Assembly: GCA_038135065.1 (NCBI GenBank)
Contig: JAYPWI010000012.1
Span: 1 to 64,000, forward strand
DNA length: 64,000 nt
Direction: 5' to 3'
From: JAYPWI01 sp038135065
GTDB lineage: Bacteria > Actinomycetota > Acidimicrobiia > Acidimicrobiales > Poriferisodalaceae
Positions 25,981 to 35,000 of the stretch are shown here, one piece after another. The translations under genes were made by a program, and so were the position numbers. Position 1 is the stretch's first letter, and every line of letters begins with the position of its first letter. The notes beneath the pieces were generated by a model. That model saw only the letters and a list, made by a program, of their open reading frames with translations. It made no database searches and was not told the origin of the DNA.

Positions 25981-26766
25981 GTGTCAGATTTTCCAGCCCT
26001 GCCAGCCAAGTACTCGTCTGTCGAGGTCGTCAGCGCCCGTCATGCCGTAGAGGAATGGAGAGAGCTGAGGGTCGGAGCAGCAGATCTCGAAGCGACGGGT
26101 GCGGTAATGGTCTACGACAATGCCCTGTACCGGCATCTCCTCGATCGGGAGGCGTGCGAGCGTGTCGTGTTCCGGGGCCCTGGCCGGCACCACCGGCTGG
26201 CTCGCGGGGGTGGTCAGGTGGTCTTGGTGGGGGACTTCGGATTCGGTGCCCCGGTCGCAGCTGCGGTGCTCGAAGTGCTGATCGCCGCCGGCGTGGAGCG
26301 CATCATCTCGATCGGCACGGCCGGAGCCCTGCAGCCCGCCCTTCGGCCCGGTGACATCATCGGGGTGACCGGCGCGGTTCGTGACGATGGGACCAGCTGG
26401 CACTATCTGCCGGGTGATCGCCCGGTCAGGCCCCACGCAGAACTCTCGGCCGCGCTGTTCGAACGGCTCGGTAGCGACCTCGTCACCACCGGCACGGTGT
26501 GGACGAACGATGCGGTGTACCGGGAGACGGTCGCCGAACTCGTGCACCACCGGGCACACGGGGTGCAGGCTGTCGAGATGGAGGCCGCTGCCCTGATGGC
26601 GGTGAGCGAGGTGCGAGGAGCTGCGGTAGCCAGCGCGGTGTGCGTGTCGGACCTCTTGACCGAGCAAGGATGGCAGGCGATGTTCTCAGCTCCAGTGGTT
26701 CGGCAGGCTCTGGTGACCCTCTTCGATGCCGCAGTCGACACCCTGGTCGAGGAGGTGGGCCCATGA
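25981..26766 (+). CDS. Nucleoside phosphorylase, NP-I family
   Basis: 261 residues from GTG. The phosphate-binding start VGDFGFGAPVAAAVLE, the strand IISIGTAGALQP, the ribose-binding VEMEAAALM and the CVSDLL near the C-terminus define the PNP/UDP phosphorylase family. It would cleave a purine or pyrimidine nucleoside with phosphate to give the base and ribose 1-phosphate. The base cannot be told from sequence by eye. Its stop overlaps the ATG of the LLM oxidoreductase gene by 4 nt. Confidence 0.88.
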   Translation: MSDFPALPAKYSSVEVVSARHAVEEWRELRVGAADLEATGAVMVYDNALYRHLLDREACERVVFRGPGRHHRLARGGGQVVLVGDFGFGAPVAAAVLEVLIAAGVERIISIGTAGALQPALRPGDIIGVTGAVRDDGTSWHYLPGDRPVRPHAELSAALFERLGSDLVTTGTVWTNDAVYRETVAELVHHRAHGVQAVEMEAAALMAVSEVRGAAVASAVCVSDLLTEQGWQAMFSAPVVRQALVTLFDAAVDTLVEEVGP

Positions 26767-27653
26767 AGATTCGGTTCGGTTTCACTTGTCGGGGTACCGC
26801 CGACCTTCCCCTCGAGAAGTACACGGCCCTGGTACAGGACCTCGACCGGCTGGGGTTCGACTCCATCTGGCTGCCCGAGACCATGCTGACCGGCGGTTTC
26901 GACCCGATCGTCGGCCTCACCCACGCTGCTGCAGTGACCCAGCGTCTCAAGATCGGAAGCCATCTCGTGCTGCCAGGACGGAGTCCCGTTCGTCTGGCCC
27001 GGGAGCTTGCACAGCTGGATCGCCTGTCCGGAGGGAGGCTCCTGCTCACCGCTGTGCTCGGGCTTCCCGACGACGACGAGATCACCGCGCAGGGGGTGCG
27101 GCGCAACGAGCGGGGTTCGATGCTGGAGGAGCTGCTGGCCCTCCTGCGACGGTTGTGGGCGGGCGAGACGGTCACCCATCAGGGCGACTACTACGAGCTG
27201 TCCAACGCGTGTCTCGATCCCCTGCCACTGCAGAATCCGCTGGAGGTGTGGCTGGGTGGACAGCTGCCTGGGGCGCTGCGGCGGGTCGGGCAGCTCGGTG
27301 ACGGCTACCTGCCGGGCCTGTGCACCCCCGAGGAAGGGGCGGCCAACCGTGAAGCCGTCGAACAGGCGGCGCACGCAGCCGGTCGAACGATGGATCCCGA
27401 GCACTACGGGGTAAATCTCAGCTACCACCGCGGGCCGTTGCCGGCGGATGCGGTGGCCGCCCTTCGCCGCCGGCGGGCCGACCTGGACCCGGCGGCCGTG
27501 GTGCCGACATCGGCCGGTGCCCTGGCCGAGATCGTGGATCGGTGGGTCGACGCCGGGTACAGCAAGTTCCTGTTGCGGCCGCTCGCCGCCCCACCGGACT
27601 GGACCGCTGAGCTCGAACAGTTGGCCGAGGACATCCTGTGGCGTCAGACATGA
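26763..27653 (+). CDS. LLM-class flavin/F420-dependent oxidoreductase
   Basis: 296 residues in a luciferase-like TIM barrel. It begins KIRFGFTCRGTADLPLEKY and continues with GFDSIWLPETM, a SxxRL-type ARELAQLDRLSGGR and VWLGGQLPGALRRVGQLGDGY. Actinobacterial members frequently use coenzyme F420, but FMN cannot be excluded. It probably acts as monooxygenase or dehydrogenase on a small molecule. It overlaps the phosphorylase stop and the next start by 4 nt each (ATGA), a strong sign of translational coupling. Confidence 0.87.
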   Translation: MKIRFGFTCRGTADLPLEKYTALVQDLDRLGFDSIWLPETMLTGGFDPIVGLTHAAAVTQRLKIGSHLVLPGRSPVRLARELAQLDRLSGGRLLLTAVLGLPDDDEITAQGVRRNERGSMLEELLALLRRLWAGETVTHQGDYYELSNACLDPLPLQNPLEVWLGGQLPGALRRVGQLGDGYLPGLCTPEEGAANREAVEQAAHAAGRTMDPEHYGVNLSYHRGPLPADAVAALRRRRADLDPAAVVPTSAGALAEIVDRWVDAGYSKFLLRPLAAPPDWTAELEQLAEDILWRQT

Positions 27654-28507
27654 TCGATGCGCGGCAGATGTGGGAGAGCGTCGAGCGCTATCACCAGCTC
27701 ACGTACTGGGCCCCCGAAGTTCGAGACACGGCGACCGACATCGGGTTGCGGGGGTTCTGGATGAACTATTTCGCAACGAGGGCGGCCCCGCTGGGGGCCG
27801 TGCCGCCGTCGGTCGTGGCGTCGGCGTTTTTCTATTTCGCCCCCCGGCGCGTCGAGCGAGCGATTCCTGACGCCTGGACCTTCGCCCGGCCGGCAGACAT
27901 TCTCGAAGCTCGCTACGAGGGCATCGACCGGGCCCTCCGGCGGGAGCTCGGCCCGCTGTGCGAGGGCCCAGAGGTTCGCACTGCCGTGGAGGTGGTCCGA
28001 CGGGCAGTGGCTGAGGCAAACCTGATGGGACGCACCCTGGCCGCTGGCTGGGCGGGGCTTCCATGGCCGGATTCGCCCCACGTCGCGCTGTGGCACGGGT
28101 GCACGGTGTTGCGTGAGCTGCGTAGCGGCTCTCACCTCATCGCCCTCGCTGCGGCGGGACTCGACGGGTGCGAAGCCGTCGTGTCTCAGGTCGCCGTCGA
28201 CGAGGCACCTTATGAGTGGATCGAGCACGAAGCCGGATGGTCGGCCGATGAGGCTGACGCAGCCAGGGACCGGCTCCGTCGTCGGGGATGGGTCGACACT
28301 CGAGGTTGGGCAACCGACATCGGACGCCGTGAGCGCCAGGGGATCGAGGAACTCACGGATCGGCTCGACCTGCAGCACTGGTTGGCGGTCGGCGAGGATG
28401 GGTGTTCGTCCCTCCGGCGTGCCTTGGCCCCCCTCAACGAGGTGTTGCCGCGCGACGACCAAATCGACTGGCGACAGCTCTACGAACCGAACGACATCGG
28501 TTCGTAG
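27650..28507 (+). CDS. SCO6745-family protein
   Basis: 285 residues. The ATG at 27650 overlaps the LLM stop (ATGA); GTG 27638 would add four residues. The sequence (WESVERYHQLTYWAPEVRD near the start, and LRGFWMNYFATRAAPLGAV) matches the actinobacterial SCO6745 family, which I know only as a protein of unknown function with a winged-helix-like C-terminal part (residues about 190-260). It may be a regulator or an enzyme component for the coupled pathway. It is the last gene of the operon; a convergent gene ends 10 nt downstream. Confidence 0.7.
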   Translation: MIDARQMWESVERYHQLTYWAPEVRDTATDIGLRGFWMNYFATRAAPLGAVPPSVVASAFFYFAPRRVERAIPDAWTFARPADILEARYEGIDRALRRELGPLCEGPEVRTAVEVVRRAVAEANLMGRTLAAGWAGLPWPDSPHVALWHGCTVLRELRSGSHLIALAAAGLDGCEAVVSQVAVDEAPYEWIEHEAGWSADEADAARDRLRRRGWVDTRGWATDIGRRERQGIEELTDRLDLQHWLAVGEDGCSSLRRALAPLNEVLPRDDQIDWRQLYEPNDIGS

Positions 28508-28517
28508 AGCGCCGTCC

Positions 28518-29642
28518 TCACTGCCCCAGGAGGAAGCCTGTTCCTGGTCGGGGTAGGGCTACCCAGGTGCGACCGGGGGTGAGGGCGATCTCGTTGCCGT
28601 CGGCATCGCGGTACTCGGTGATGGCCTCGACGGTCGGGCGATTCCACTCGGCCCGGATCAGTTGGCCCGCCGTCAGCACCCAAGCCTCGCCTGTGCCGAT
28701 CAACTGGACCTCGGGGGAACCGGCAAATGCGACGCTCGTCCCATAGGGGGTGAACTGCACGATCACGTTCTCGAAGGCGATCCGCACGCCGTCACTGTCG
28801 CGATGGGCAGATCCTTGCTGGGTGCGGGCCCAGCCCTCGAGGTCGGGATCCCAGGCGAAGTCGACCCGGTAGCCGCCGTAGTCGATGCGCACGGTGCCGA
28901 CGTCTTCGGCAGTCGGCGGCAGTTCTTCGCCCTCCGCCCGGTAGCGGAACAGGCTGGGTGGCGGTCCACCTCGATCACCGGCCGCTTCCCGGATGGACAC
29001 GGTGTCGGTGAGAAGGTTGTGGGGGGCCGACTTGCCTCCGCCCCGGTAGTACACGGGGGCACCGACGTTGGCATCGCTGACCAGCACCATGTCGACCCCG
29101 GCCAGCAGGTCCAACACGGTCGGGTTGCCCCCGGAGTTGGCGAAGATGGGTGTGTTGAGGTTGGAGAGAAGGTCGAAGTCTCCCGTCCGAGCAGAACGCA
29201 CCGGGCCGAGCGGATCGACCTCCTGGCTGTGGTACAGAGCGGCAAAGCGGGTGATGTTGCCCTCGACCAACTCTTCGAAGACCACGTCGGCCTCGTTGAT
29301 ACCGCGCTGTGGCCGGGCTGACTGATGGTTGTCGATCTTGATGACGATGGCCGGCTGTTCGAGTGGCTCGTCGATCACGATGCCCGTCAAGGCTGCCGTG
29401 GGGAGCGGCGGAATGGTGGTGGTCGTCGTCGGCGGGGCGGTGGTGGTGGTCGTCGTCGGTGGGACGGTGGTGGTCGTCGGTGGGACGGTGGTGGTCGTCG
29501 ACTCGATGCTCGGCAAGGTGGTCGGTCCCGAAGCAGTACTGCCACCGCTGCACGCAGCGATGACGGCGACGAGGGACAGAGCGCTCACGAGGTGAATGAG
29601 ACGGGCAGGCACGGGTGCTCCGGTGTGGGGGTCAAGCAGCAC
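28518..29642 (-). CDS. DUF3048-domain lipoprotein (YerB-like)
   Basis: 374 residues from GTG, with a second possible GTG start (VPARLIHL) ten codons later. The signal peptide ends in a lipobox, AVIAAC. A Thr/Pro linker of repeated TTTTVPPTTTT-type units (about residues 45-80) tethers two DUF3048 domains: IVIKIDNHQSARPQRGINEAD near residue 100, and a second half with FTPYGTSVAF. The role of DUF3048/YerB proteins is unknown, but they are cell-surface proteins. Slippage in the repeat may vary the linker length. Confidence 0.85.
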   Translation of the reverse strand: MLLDPHTGAPVPARLIHLVSALSLVAVIAACSGGSTASGPTTLPSIESTTTTVPPTTTTVPPTTTTTTAPPTTTTTIPPLPTAALTGIVIDEPLEQPAIVIKIDNHQSARPQRGINEADVVFEELVEGNITRFAALYHSQEVDPLGPVRSARTGDFDLLSNLNTPIFANSGGNPTVLDLLAGVDMVLVSDANVGAPVYYRGGGKSAPHNLLTDTVSIREAAGDRGGPPPSLFRYRAEGEELPPTAEDVGTVRIDYGGYRVDFAWDPDLEGWARTQQGSAHRDSDGVRIAFENVIVQFTPYGTSVAFAGSPEVQLIGTGEAWVLTAGQLIRAEWNRPTVEAITEYRDADGNEIALTPGRTWVALPRPGTGFLLGQ

Positions 29643-29713
29643 GACATGGTACGCGCTCGTTCTACGTCAACCATCGCGCCTCGGCGATGAGCGGCGTCGG
29701 TCCGTCGGTTCGC

Positions 29714-29719
29714 TACCGT
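29714..29719 (+). promoter_or_regulatory. -10-like hexamer before the 29727 methyltransferase
   Basis: TACCGT lies 7 nt before the GTG start, which fits a leaderless transcript. Confidence 0.5.
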
Positions 29720-29726
29720 CCACGTT

Positions 29727-30494
29727 GTGCGTACCGGGTTCGTCAGAGGGGTGTTCACGTCGTTGATGGCGGCGGGTGACCTCGATGCCTCACACACGGT
29801 GCTGGCAGTGGCTGGTGGAACCGCCGAGTCGGCCCTGTTCGCCGAGCTGGGGATCAGTCGGGCCACCATCACGAACCTCGATGACGTCGAGGCGGCCAGT
29901 CACCTGGCTCCCTTCGACTGGGACCACCAGGACGCGCAGCACCTCAGCTATGCCGACCGCTCGTTCGACTGGGTGGTCGTGGTGGATGGGTTGCACCACT
30001 GCACCTCGCCCCACCGGGCGTTGACCGAGATGTACCGGGTATGCCGGGTCGGGGTGGTCGCCATCGAAGCTCGGGACAGCGCCCTGATGCGCCTCGCCAT
30101 TCGCCTGGGATTGAGCTCCGCCTACGAACTCGAAGCCGTCCTCCACCAAGGGGGTCGATCGGGTGGTCTCGAGAACGGCCCGATTCCCAATCACGTCTAC
30201 CGTTGGACGGAGGCCGAGTTCCGCAAGACGATCCGTAGCTGCGACCCGACGGGGGAGCACGACTTCAGCTTTCACCACGGGCTGAACCTGCCCTACGAGA
30301 CGGCCGATCTTCGGGGCTGGGGTCGCAGGGCAGTGCTGCTCCGAATCGTCGAACCGCTCCTGCGCGTGGTGACTGCCATACTGCCGAGGCAGCGAAACTC
30401 CTTGGCCATGATCGCTCGACGGCCCGCCGTGCACTGGCCTTGGCTACTCGAAGCCGGTGGAGAACTCACCTTCGATCCCCACGGGCGGCCCTGA
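29727..30494 (+). CDS. Class I SAM-dependent methyltransferase
   Basis: 255 residues from GTG. The fold is a Methyltransf_11-like domain: VLAVAGGTAESALFAELG replaces the usual glycine-rich SAM loop, then ITNLDD, DAQHLSYADRSFDWVVVVDGLHH (motif with the acidic and His residues) and the HRALTEMYRVC segment. The first motif is atypical, so SAM binding should be treated as likely rather than certain. The C-terminus carries a hydrophobic/amphipathic stretch (about residues 205-220). The substrate is unknown. It lies alone between a divergent lipoprotein and an HpaB-like gene. Confidence 0.75.
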   Translation: MRTGFVRGVFTSLMAAGDLDASHTVLAVAGGTAESALFAELGISRATITNLDDVEAASHLAPFDWDHQDAQHLSYADRSFDWVVVVDGLHHCTSPHRALTEMYRVCRVGVVAIEARDSALMRLAIRLGLSSAYELEAVLHQGGRSGGLENGPIPNHVYRWTEAEFRKTIRSCDPTGEHDFSFHHGLNLPYETADLRGWGRRAVLLRIVEPLLRVVTAILPRQRNSLAMIARRPAVHWPWLLEAGGELTFDPHGRP

Positions 30495-30576
30495 CCGGGG
30501 TCTTGCGGTGCCCGAAGCGGGGGTCGTGGCAGGTGGGTACAGTTCTTCGCGGGGATGACCGCAAGGGGGTTGACCG

Positions 30577-31962
30577 ATGTTGACGGGCGAGCAGTACAAG
30601 AAGTCGCTGGACGATGGGCGACGGACCTACTTCGAGGGCGAGCGGGTCGACGACCTGGTGAACCACCCCTTGTTGGGGCAGACGGCCAGCGCTACGGCGA
30701 AGGGCTATGACGCGTATTACGACCCTGATCCCGATGCCCGGTCGCCCCTGTTGATGGTTCCCTCCTCGGCCGACGAGCTGCGCGAGATGATCCCGATGCT
30801 CCATCACGCCGGGATGATGGCCCACGTCACCTCGACCTCTATTCAGACCCTCAAGACGGCGGCCGGTCGGATGGTGGGTGTGAAGCCCGAATACATCGAA
30901 CGCATGGACGCCTTCATCGAGGAGGCACAGCGCAATGATGTGCGGATCACCCAATGCATCACCGACGCCAAGGGCGACCGGTCCCGGCCTCCGGCCAAGC
31001 AGGATGACCTGGACAGCTACGTGCGGGTCGTGGACCGCCAGCGGGACGGGGTGGTGATCAGGGGAGCCAAGCTCCACATCACCGGGGCATCGTTCGGACA
31101 CGAGCTGTTGACTATTCCCACCAAGGCCATGAAGCCGGGCGAAGAGGATTGGTCGATCGGCTGCATGGTGCCTGTCAACGCCGACGGGGTGAAGATCATC
31201 AACACCACCTACGCCCCGCGCCACGAGGACGTGCGGGCCTTCCCCGTCTCGGGTACCAACCACTACCCCGAGGGCTTCGTCATCTTCGACGATGTCTTCG
31301 TCCCCCATGAGCGGGTGTTCCTCGACGGTGAGACGTCATTTGCTGCGGTCTTTGCGCACAGCCTCGGCCTGTGGGAGCGACTCGGTGGTCTGTCGGCCTT
31401 CGTCGAGGAGGCCGATCAGCTCGTCGGTCTGGCCCAGTTGGTGGCAGAGGCCAACGGCACGGCGGGGATCGGTCATGTGAAGGAGAAGATCTCCGAGATG
31501 ATCATCCATGCCACCCTGATCCGAGCCACCCTCGAGGCAGCTGTTCAGCAATGCAACATCGGCCCGGAAGGGGCGGCCTTTCCCAACGAGCTGTACACCA
31601 ATGCCGGCAAGTTCCATGCGGCTGCCAACTACAACCAGATGGTGCGGCATCTCCATGACATTGCGGGAGGGGCGGTGCTGACTGCTCCGGCTCCCGCCGA
31701 TTTCGAGAATGCCGAAGTGGGTTCCCTTGCCGCCAAGTACATGTCGACCGGTCATGGGGTCGACGGTGAGTACCGGGCCCGACTCATGCACGCCATTCGG
31801 GACCTGACCGCCGACGCGTACGGAGGATGGAAGTTCGTGACGAACATCCAGGCCGGCGGCGGCCTGTACGCCCAGCGCATCGTGACGCGGAAGCACTACG
31901 ACCTCGATGGGGCCAAGGCGAAGGCATTGTCGGTCGCCGGGCTCGGTCCATCGGACCATTGA
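30577..31962 (+). CDS. 4-hydroxyphenylacetate 3-hydroxylase/HpaB-family flavoprotein
   Basis: 461 residues with the HpaB/AbfD fold: YKKSLDDGRRTYFEGERVDD at the start, a central segment KLHITGASFGHELLTIPT and a C-terminal helical domain. The positions where 4-hydroxybutyryl-CoA dehydratase has cluster Cys ligands (near 99/103 and seven after the conserved His) seem to lack Cys here: the His in FAHSLGLWERLGG is followed by Arg at that distance. It is therefore probably a flavin-dependent hydroxylase or dehydrogenase rather than a dehydratase. AAGGGGG supplies a ribosome site; TACAGT near 30537 may be its -10. Confidence 0.78.
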   Translation: MLTGEQYKKSLDDGRRTYFEGERVDDLVNHPLLGQTASATAKGYDAYYDPDPDARSPLLMVPSSADELREMIPMLHHAGMMAHVTSTSIQTLKTAAGRMVGVKPEYIERMDAFIEEAQRNDVRITQCITDAKGDRSRPPAKQDDLDSYVRVVDRQRDGVVIRGAKLHITGASFGHELLTIPTKAMKPGEEDWSIGCMVPVNADGVKIINTTYAPRHEDVRAFPVSGTNHYPEGFVIFDDVFVPHERVFLDGETSFAAVFAHSLGLWERLGGLSAFVEEADQLVGLAQLVAEANGTAGIGHVKEKISEMIIHATLIRATLEAAVQQCNIGPEGAAFPNELYTNAGKFHAAANYNQMVRHLHDIAGGAVLTAPAPADFENAEVGSLAAKYMSTGHGVDGEYRARLMHAIRDLTADAYGGWKFVTNIQAGGGLYAQRIVTRKHYDLDGAKAKALSVAGLGPSDH

Positions 31963-32028
31963 TCCACCCCTGATCGGTCGGGCCGGCGCCCGACCGATGA
32001 CCCATTGATGCACAGGGTGAGCCGTCAC

Positions 32029-32034
32029 TACCCT
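32029..32034 (+). promoter_or_regulatory. -10-like hexamer before the large secreted protein
   Basis: TACCCT lies 7 nt before the ATG at 32042. No ribosome site lies between them. Confidence 0.5.
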
Positions 32035-32041
32035 GGGTGAT

Positions 32042-35000
32042 ATGACCAGGTGGATGGCTGCCCTCGTTGGGGCCGTGGTGTTGGCGAGCGCTCTCGCTGC
32101 GCCGGTCGGGGCAGCGCGGTTCGACACCACCTCTGAGGTTTCCTGGCGCCTCGGGGGGTACGGACGGGCGAACTCCGTCGTGTCGAACGCCCAACGGGTC
32201 TTCGTTGGGGGAGACTTCACCTCGATCGACGATCCTGCCGGTGGAACTGTCCCGCAGGCCCGCCTAGCTGCCTTCGACGCAGTGACCGGGGAGCCCGATC
32301 GCGGGTTCGCGCCCACCCTCAACGGCACGGTTCGGGCGCTGGCCCTCAGCCCCGACGGGTCCCGACTCTTCGTAGGTGGCGAGTTCACCGCGGTGAACGG
32401 GTCGACGGCCCGAGGGCTCGTCGAACTCGATCCTCGAACCGGGGCAACCGTCCCCGGAGTCGGCCAGGGGACCCAGGGGCGGGTCTACGACATGGTGGTG
32501 GTCGGCGATGTCCTGTACGCCGTGGGCTACCTGTCGCGGTTGGGCACCGTCTCGGTGCAAGGAGCGGGGCGGATCCGGCTGGCCACGGGTCTGGCTGACC
32601 CCTCGTGGACGCCGTCCCTGGTCGATGGTTCTGCTCAGGCGGTGGCCGTGCACCCTTCGTCGGGCTATGTCGTGGTCGGTGGTTTCTTCAACGCCGTGAA
32701 CGGCGACTGGTCGAGGTCGAAGCTGGCCATGCTGTCGGGGGCCGACGGTTCGACGGTCAGCGCATTCGCCCCCGGACGCGTCGAAGAGGTCTTCGATCTC
32801 GCCGCAACGGACGACAAGCTGTACATCGCCCACGGCGGACCAGGCGGCCGGGCCGATGTCCGGGACCCGCGGACTGGTGTGCTCCTTCGGACCCACCAGA
32901 CCGATGGCGACGTGCAGGCCGTCGAGGTCAGCGGTGATCGGGTCTATTTCGGTCATCACGGCGAAGTGGTGAACGGTGTCTCGTCAGCGTGGCTCTTTGC
33001 GGTCGACCGGGCGACAGATGACGTGGTGTCCTCCTTCGATCCGCGCCTGTGGTGCCGGGCCGGTGTCGGGGTGTGGGCCGTACACGACAGCGGCCGGCAC
33101 CTATGGGTGGGCGGTGCCATCACGGGGGCAGCGCCCGTGGACGGTCGCGGTGTCGTGAGGTACCCGGTGGTCGCGGACCAGGTTGTCGATGTCACTCCTC
33201 CCAGCACACCGTCGGGTCTACGAGCCACCCTGGTCGGCGACGACGAGGTGCGGCTGGCCTGGGAACCTGCGGTCGACAGCCAGGGCGGGGTGTACTACCG
33301 GGTGCGTCGCGATGGCCGGGTTGTCGGCACTGCGTCCTCGGCGTTCTACACCGACGCGTCGGCCGTGCCCGGCACCGTCTCCTCGTACCGGGTCGAAGCC
33401 GTCGACGGGTGGGGGAACAACACCACGTCCGATCCGCTGGAGGTCGCCACACTCGCTTCCCTGGTCGATGTCGAGGCCTTCGGTCTCGGGGCTACATGGC
33501 ACTACCTGGACTCTGGCATCCCGACTCCGGGGTGGGGTGCGCCCGGCTACGACGCTGTCGGATGGGAGGTTGGCCGCGGGCAGTTCGGTCGGGGTGACGG
33601 CGACGAGCGCACCCTGCTCGACGAGCCGCCTGGCGACAGCGTGACGGTCTACTTCAGGTCGGAGTTCGATCTCGCGCCTGGGTCGACGGTCGCGGTTGCT
33701 CGCCTCGACATCCTGCGAGACGACGGAGTGCTGGTGCGGATCAACGGCACGGAGGTGCTCAGGGACAATCTGCCCCCCGGTTCGATCGATGCGACCACCA
33801 GGGCGCTCACGTGGGAAAGCGCCAACGAGGACACTGTCTTCAGCCATCACATCGACCCGACGGTCTTCACCTCCGGCACCAATGTGGTGACCGCTGAGGT
33901 GCACAACGTCAGCCGGACGGGTGACCTCAGCTTCGACGCAGGGCTCGAGCTCGGGATCGCCCTCGACGACCAGCCCCCGAGCCAACCGGTCGGGCTGATG
34001 ACCACAGCGGTCTCGTCGTCGGCGGTGTCGTTGGCCTGGCAGCCCTCGACTGATGACGGCCCGGTCCTGCACTACGAGGTTCGGGCCGACGGGGTGGTTG
34101 TGGGCCAGACAGCCTCTACCGCCTTCGTCGACCGAACGGTCGCCCCTGGCTCGACGTACACCTACGACGTGCGGGCCATCGACGGGGCCGGAAACCGATC
34201 CGACCCCTCGGCCGGTCTGGTGGTGACGACCCCTGCCGCTCCGGTCGACGTGACCCCACCCTCGCCACCCACGAGCCTGAGGACGCTGGCGGTCACCGAC
34301 AGCACGGTGGAACTCGCCTGGGCTCCATCGGACGATGACGTTGCCGTCGTCGAATACCAGGTGTGGCGAGACGGGGTGCAGGTCGCGACGGCCGAGAGCA
34401 CCTCATTGATCGACCGCGGACGTCAGCCATCGACGACCTATGGCTATCGGGTGGCCGCCGTGGATGCCGCAGGCAACCGCTCCGACTGGTCGAGCAGGGT
34501 CGAAGTCACGACCGATCCTGTCGCCCCAGCCGAGGTTGTGGCTATCCCGTTCCGCAGTCGCTGGTCCTACAACGACAGTGGCGTCTACCCGGGGTCCGGC
34601 TGGGTGCTCTCCGCCTTCGACGACGCAGCATGGCCGGAGGGTACGGGGGAGTTCGGGGCCGGTGACGGTGACGAAGTGACCGTGGTGGTGAACCGGCCGA
34701 CCCTCTGGCTGCGGTCGACCATGGAGGTCAGCGACCCGGACCTCGTCGACGATGTGCGCTTCGATGTGGTGGCTGACGACGGCGTGGTCGTGTTCGTCAA
34801 CGGGATAGAGGTGATCCGTGACAATGTCGGTCCCGGTGACGTCGATGGCTCCGCCAGTGCGCCGACCTATCGCTGGGGAGCAGCCGAGCAGATGGTCAGA
34901 AGCTTTTCCGTTCCCCCCGGGGTCTTGACCGCTGGTACCAACGTTGTCGCGGTGGCCGTAGTGAACGCTCCGGGCAGTTCGGACCTCTCCTTCGACCTCG

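Noticed and set aside
29404..29510. Repeat-rich DNA (GGTGGTGGTCGTC units)
   Set aside because: This is the Thr/Pro linker of the DUF3048 lipoprotein, a normal low-complexity tether, not a mobile or regulatory element.
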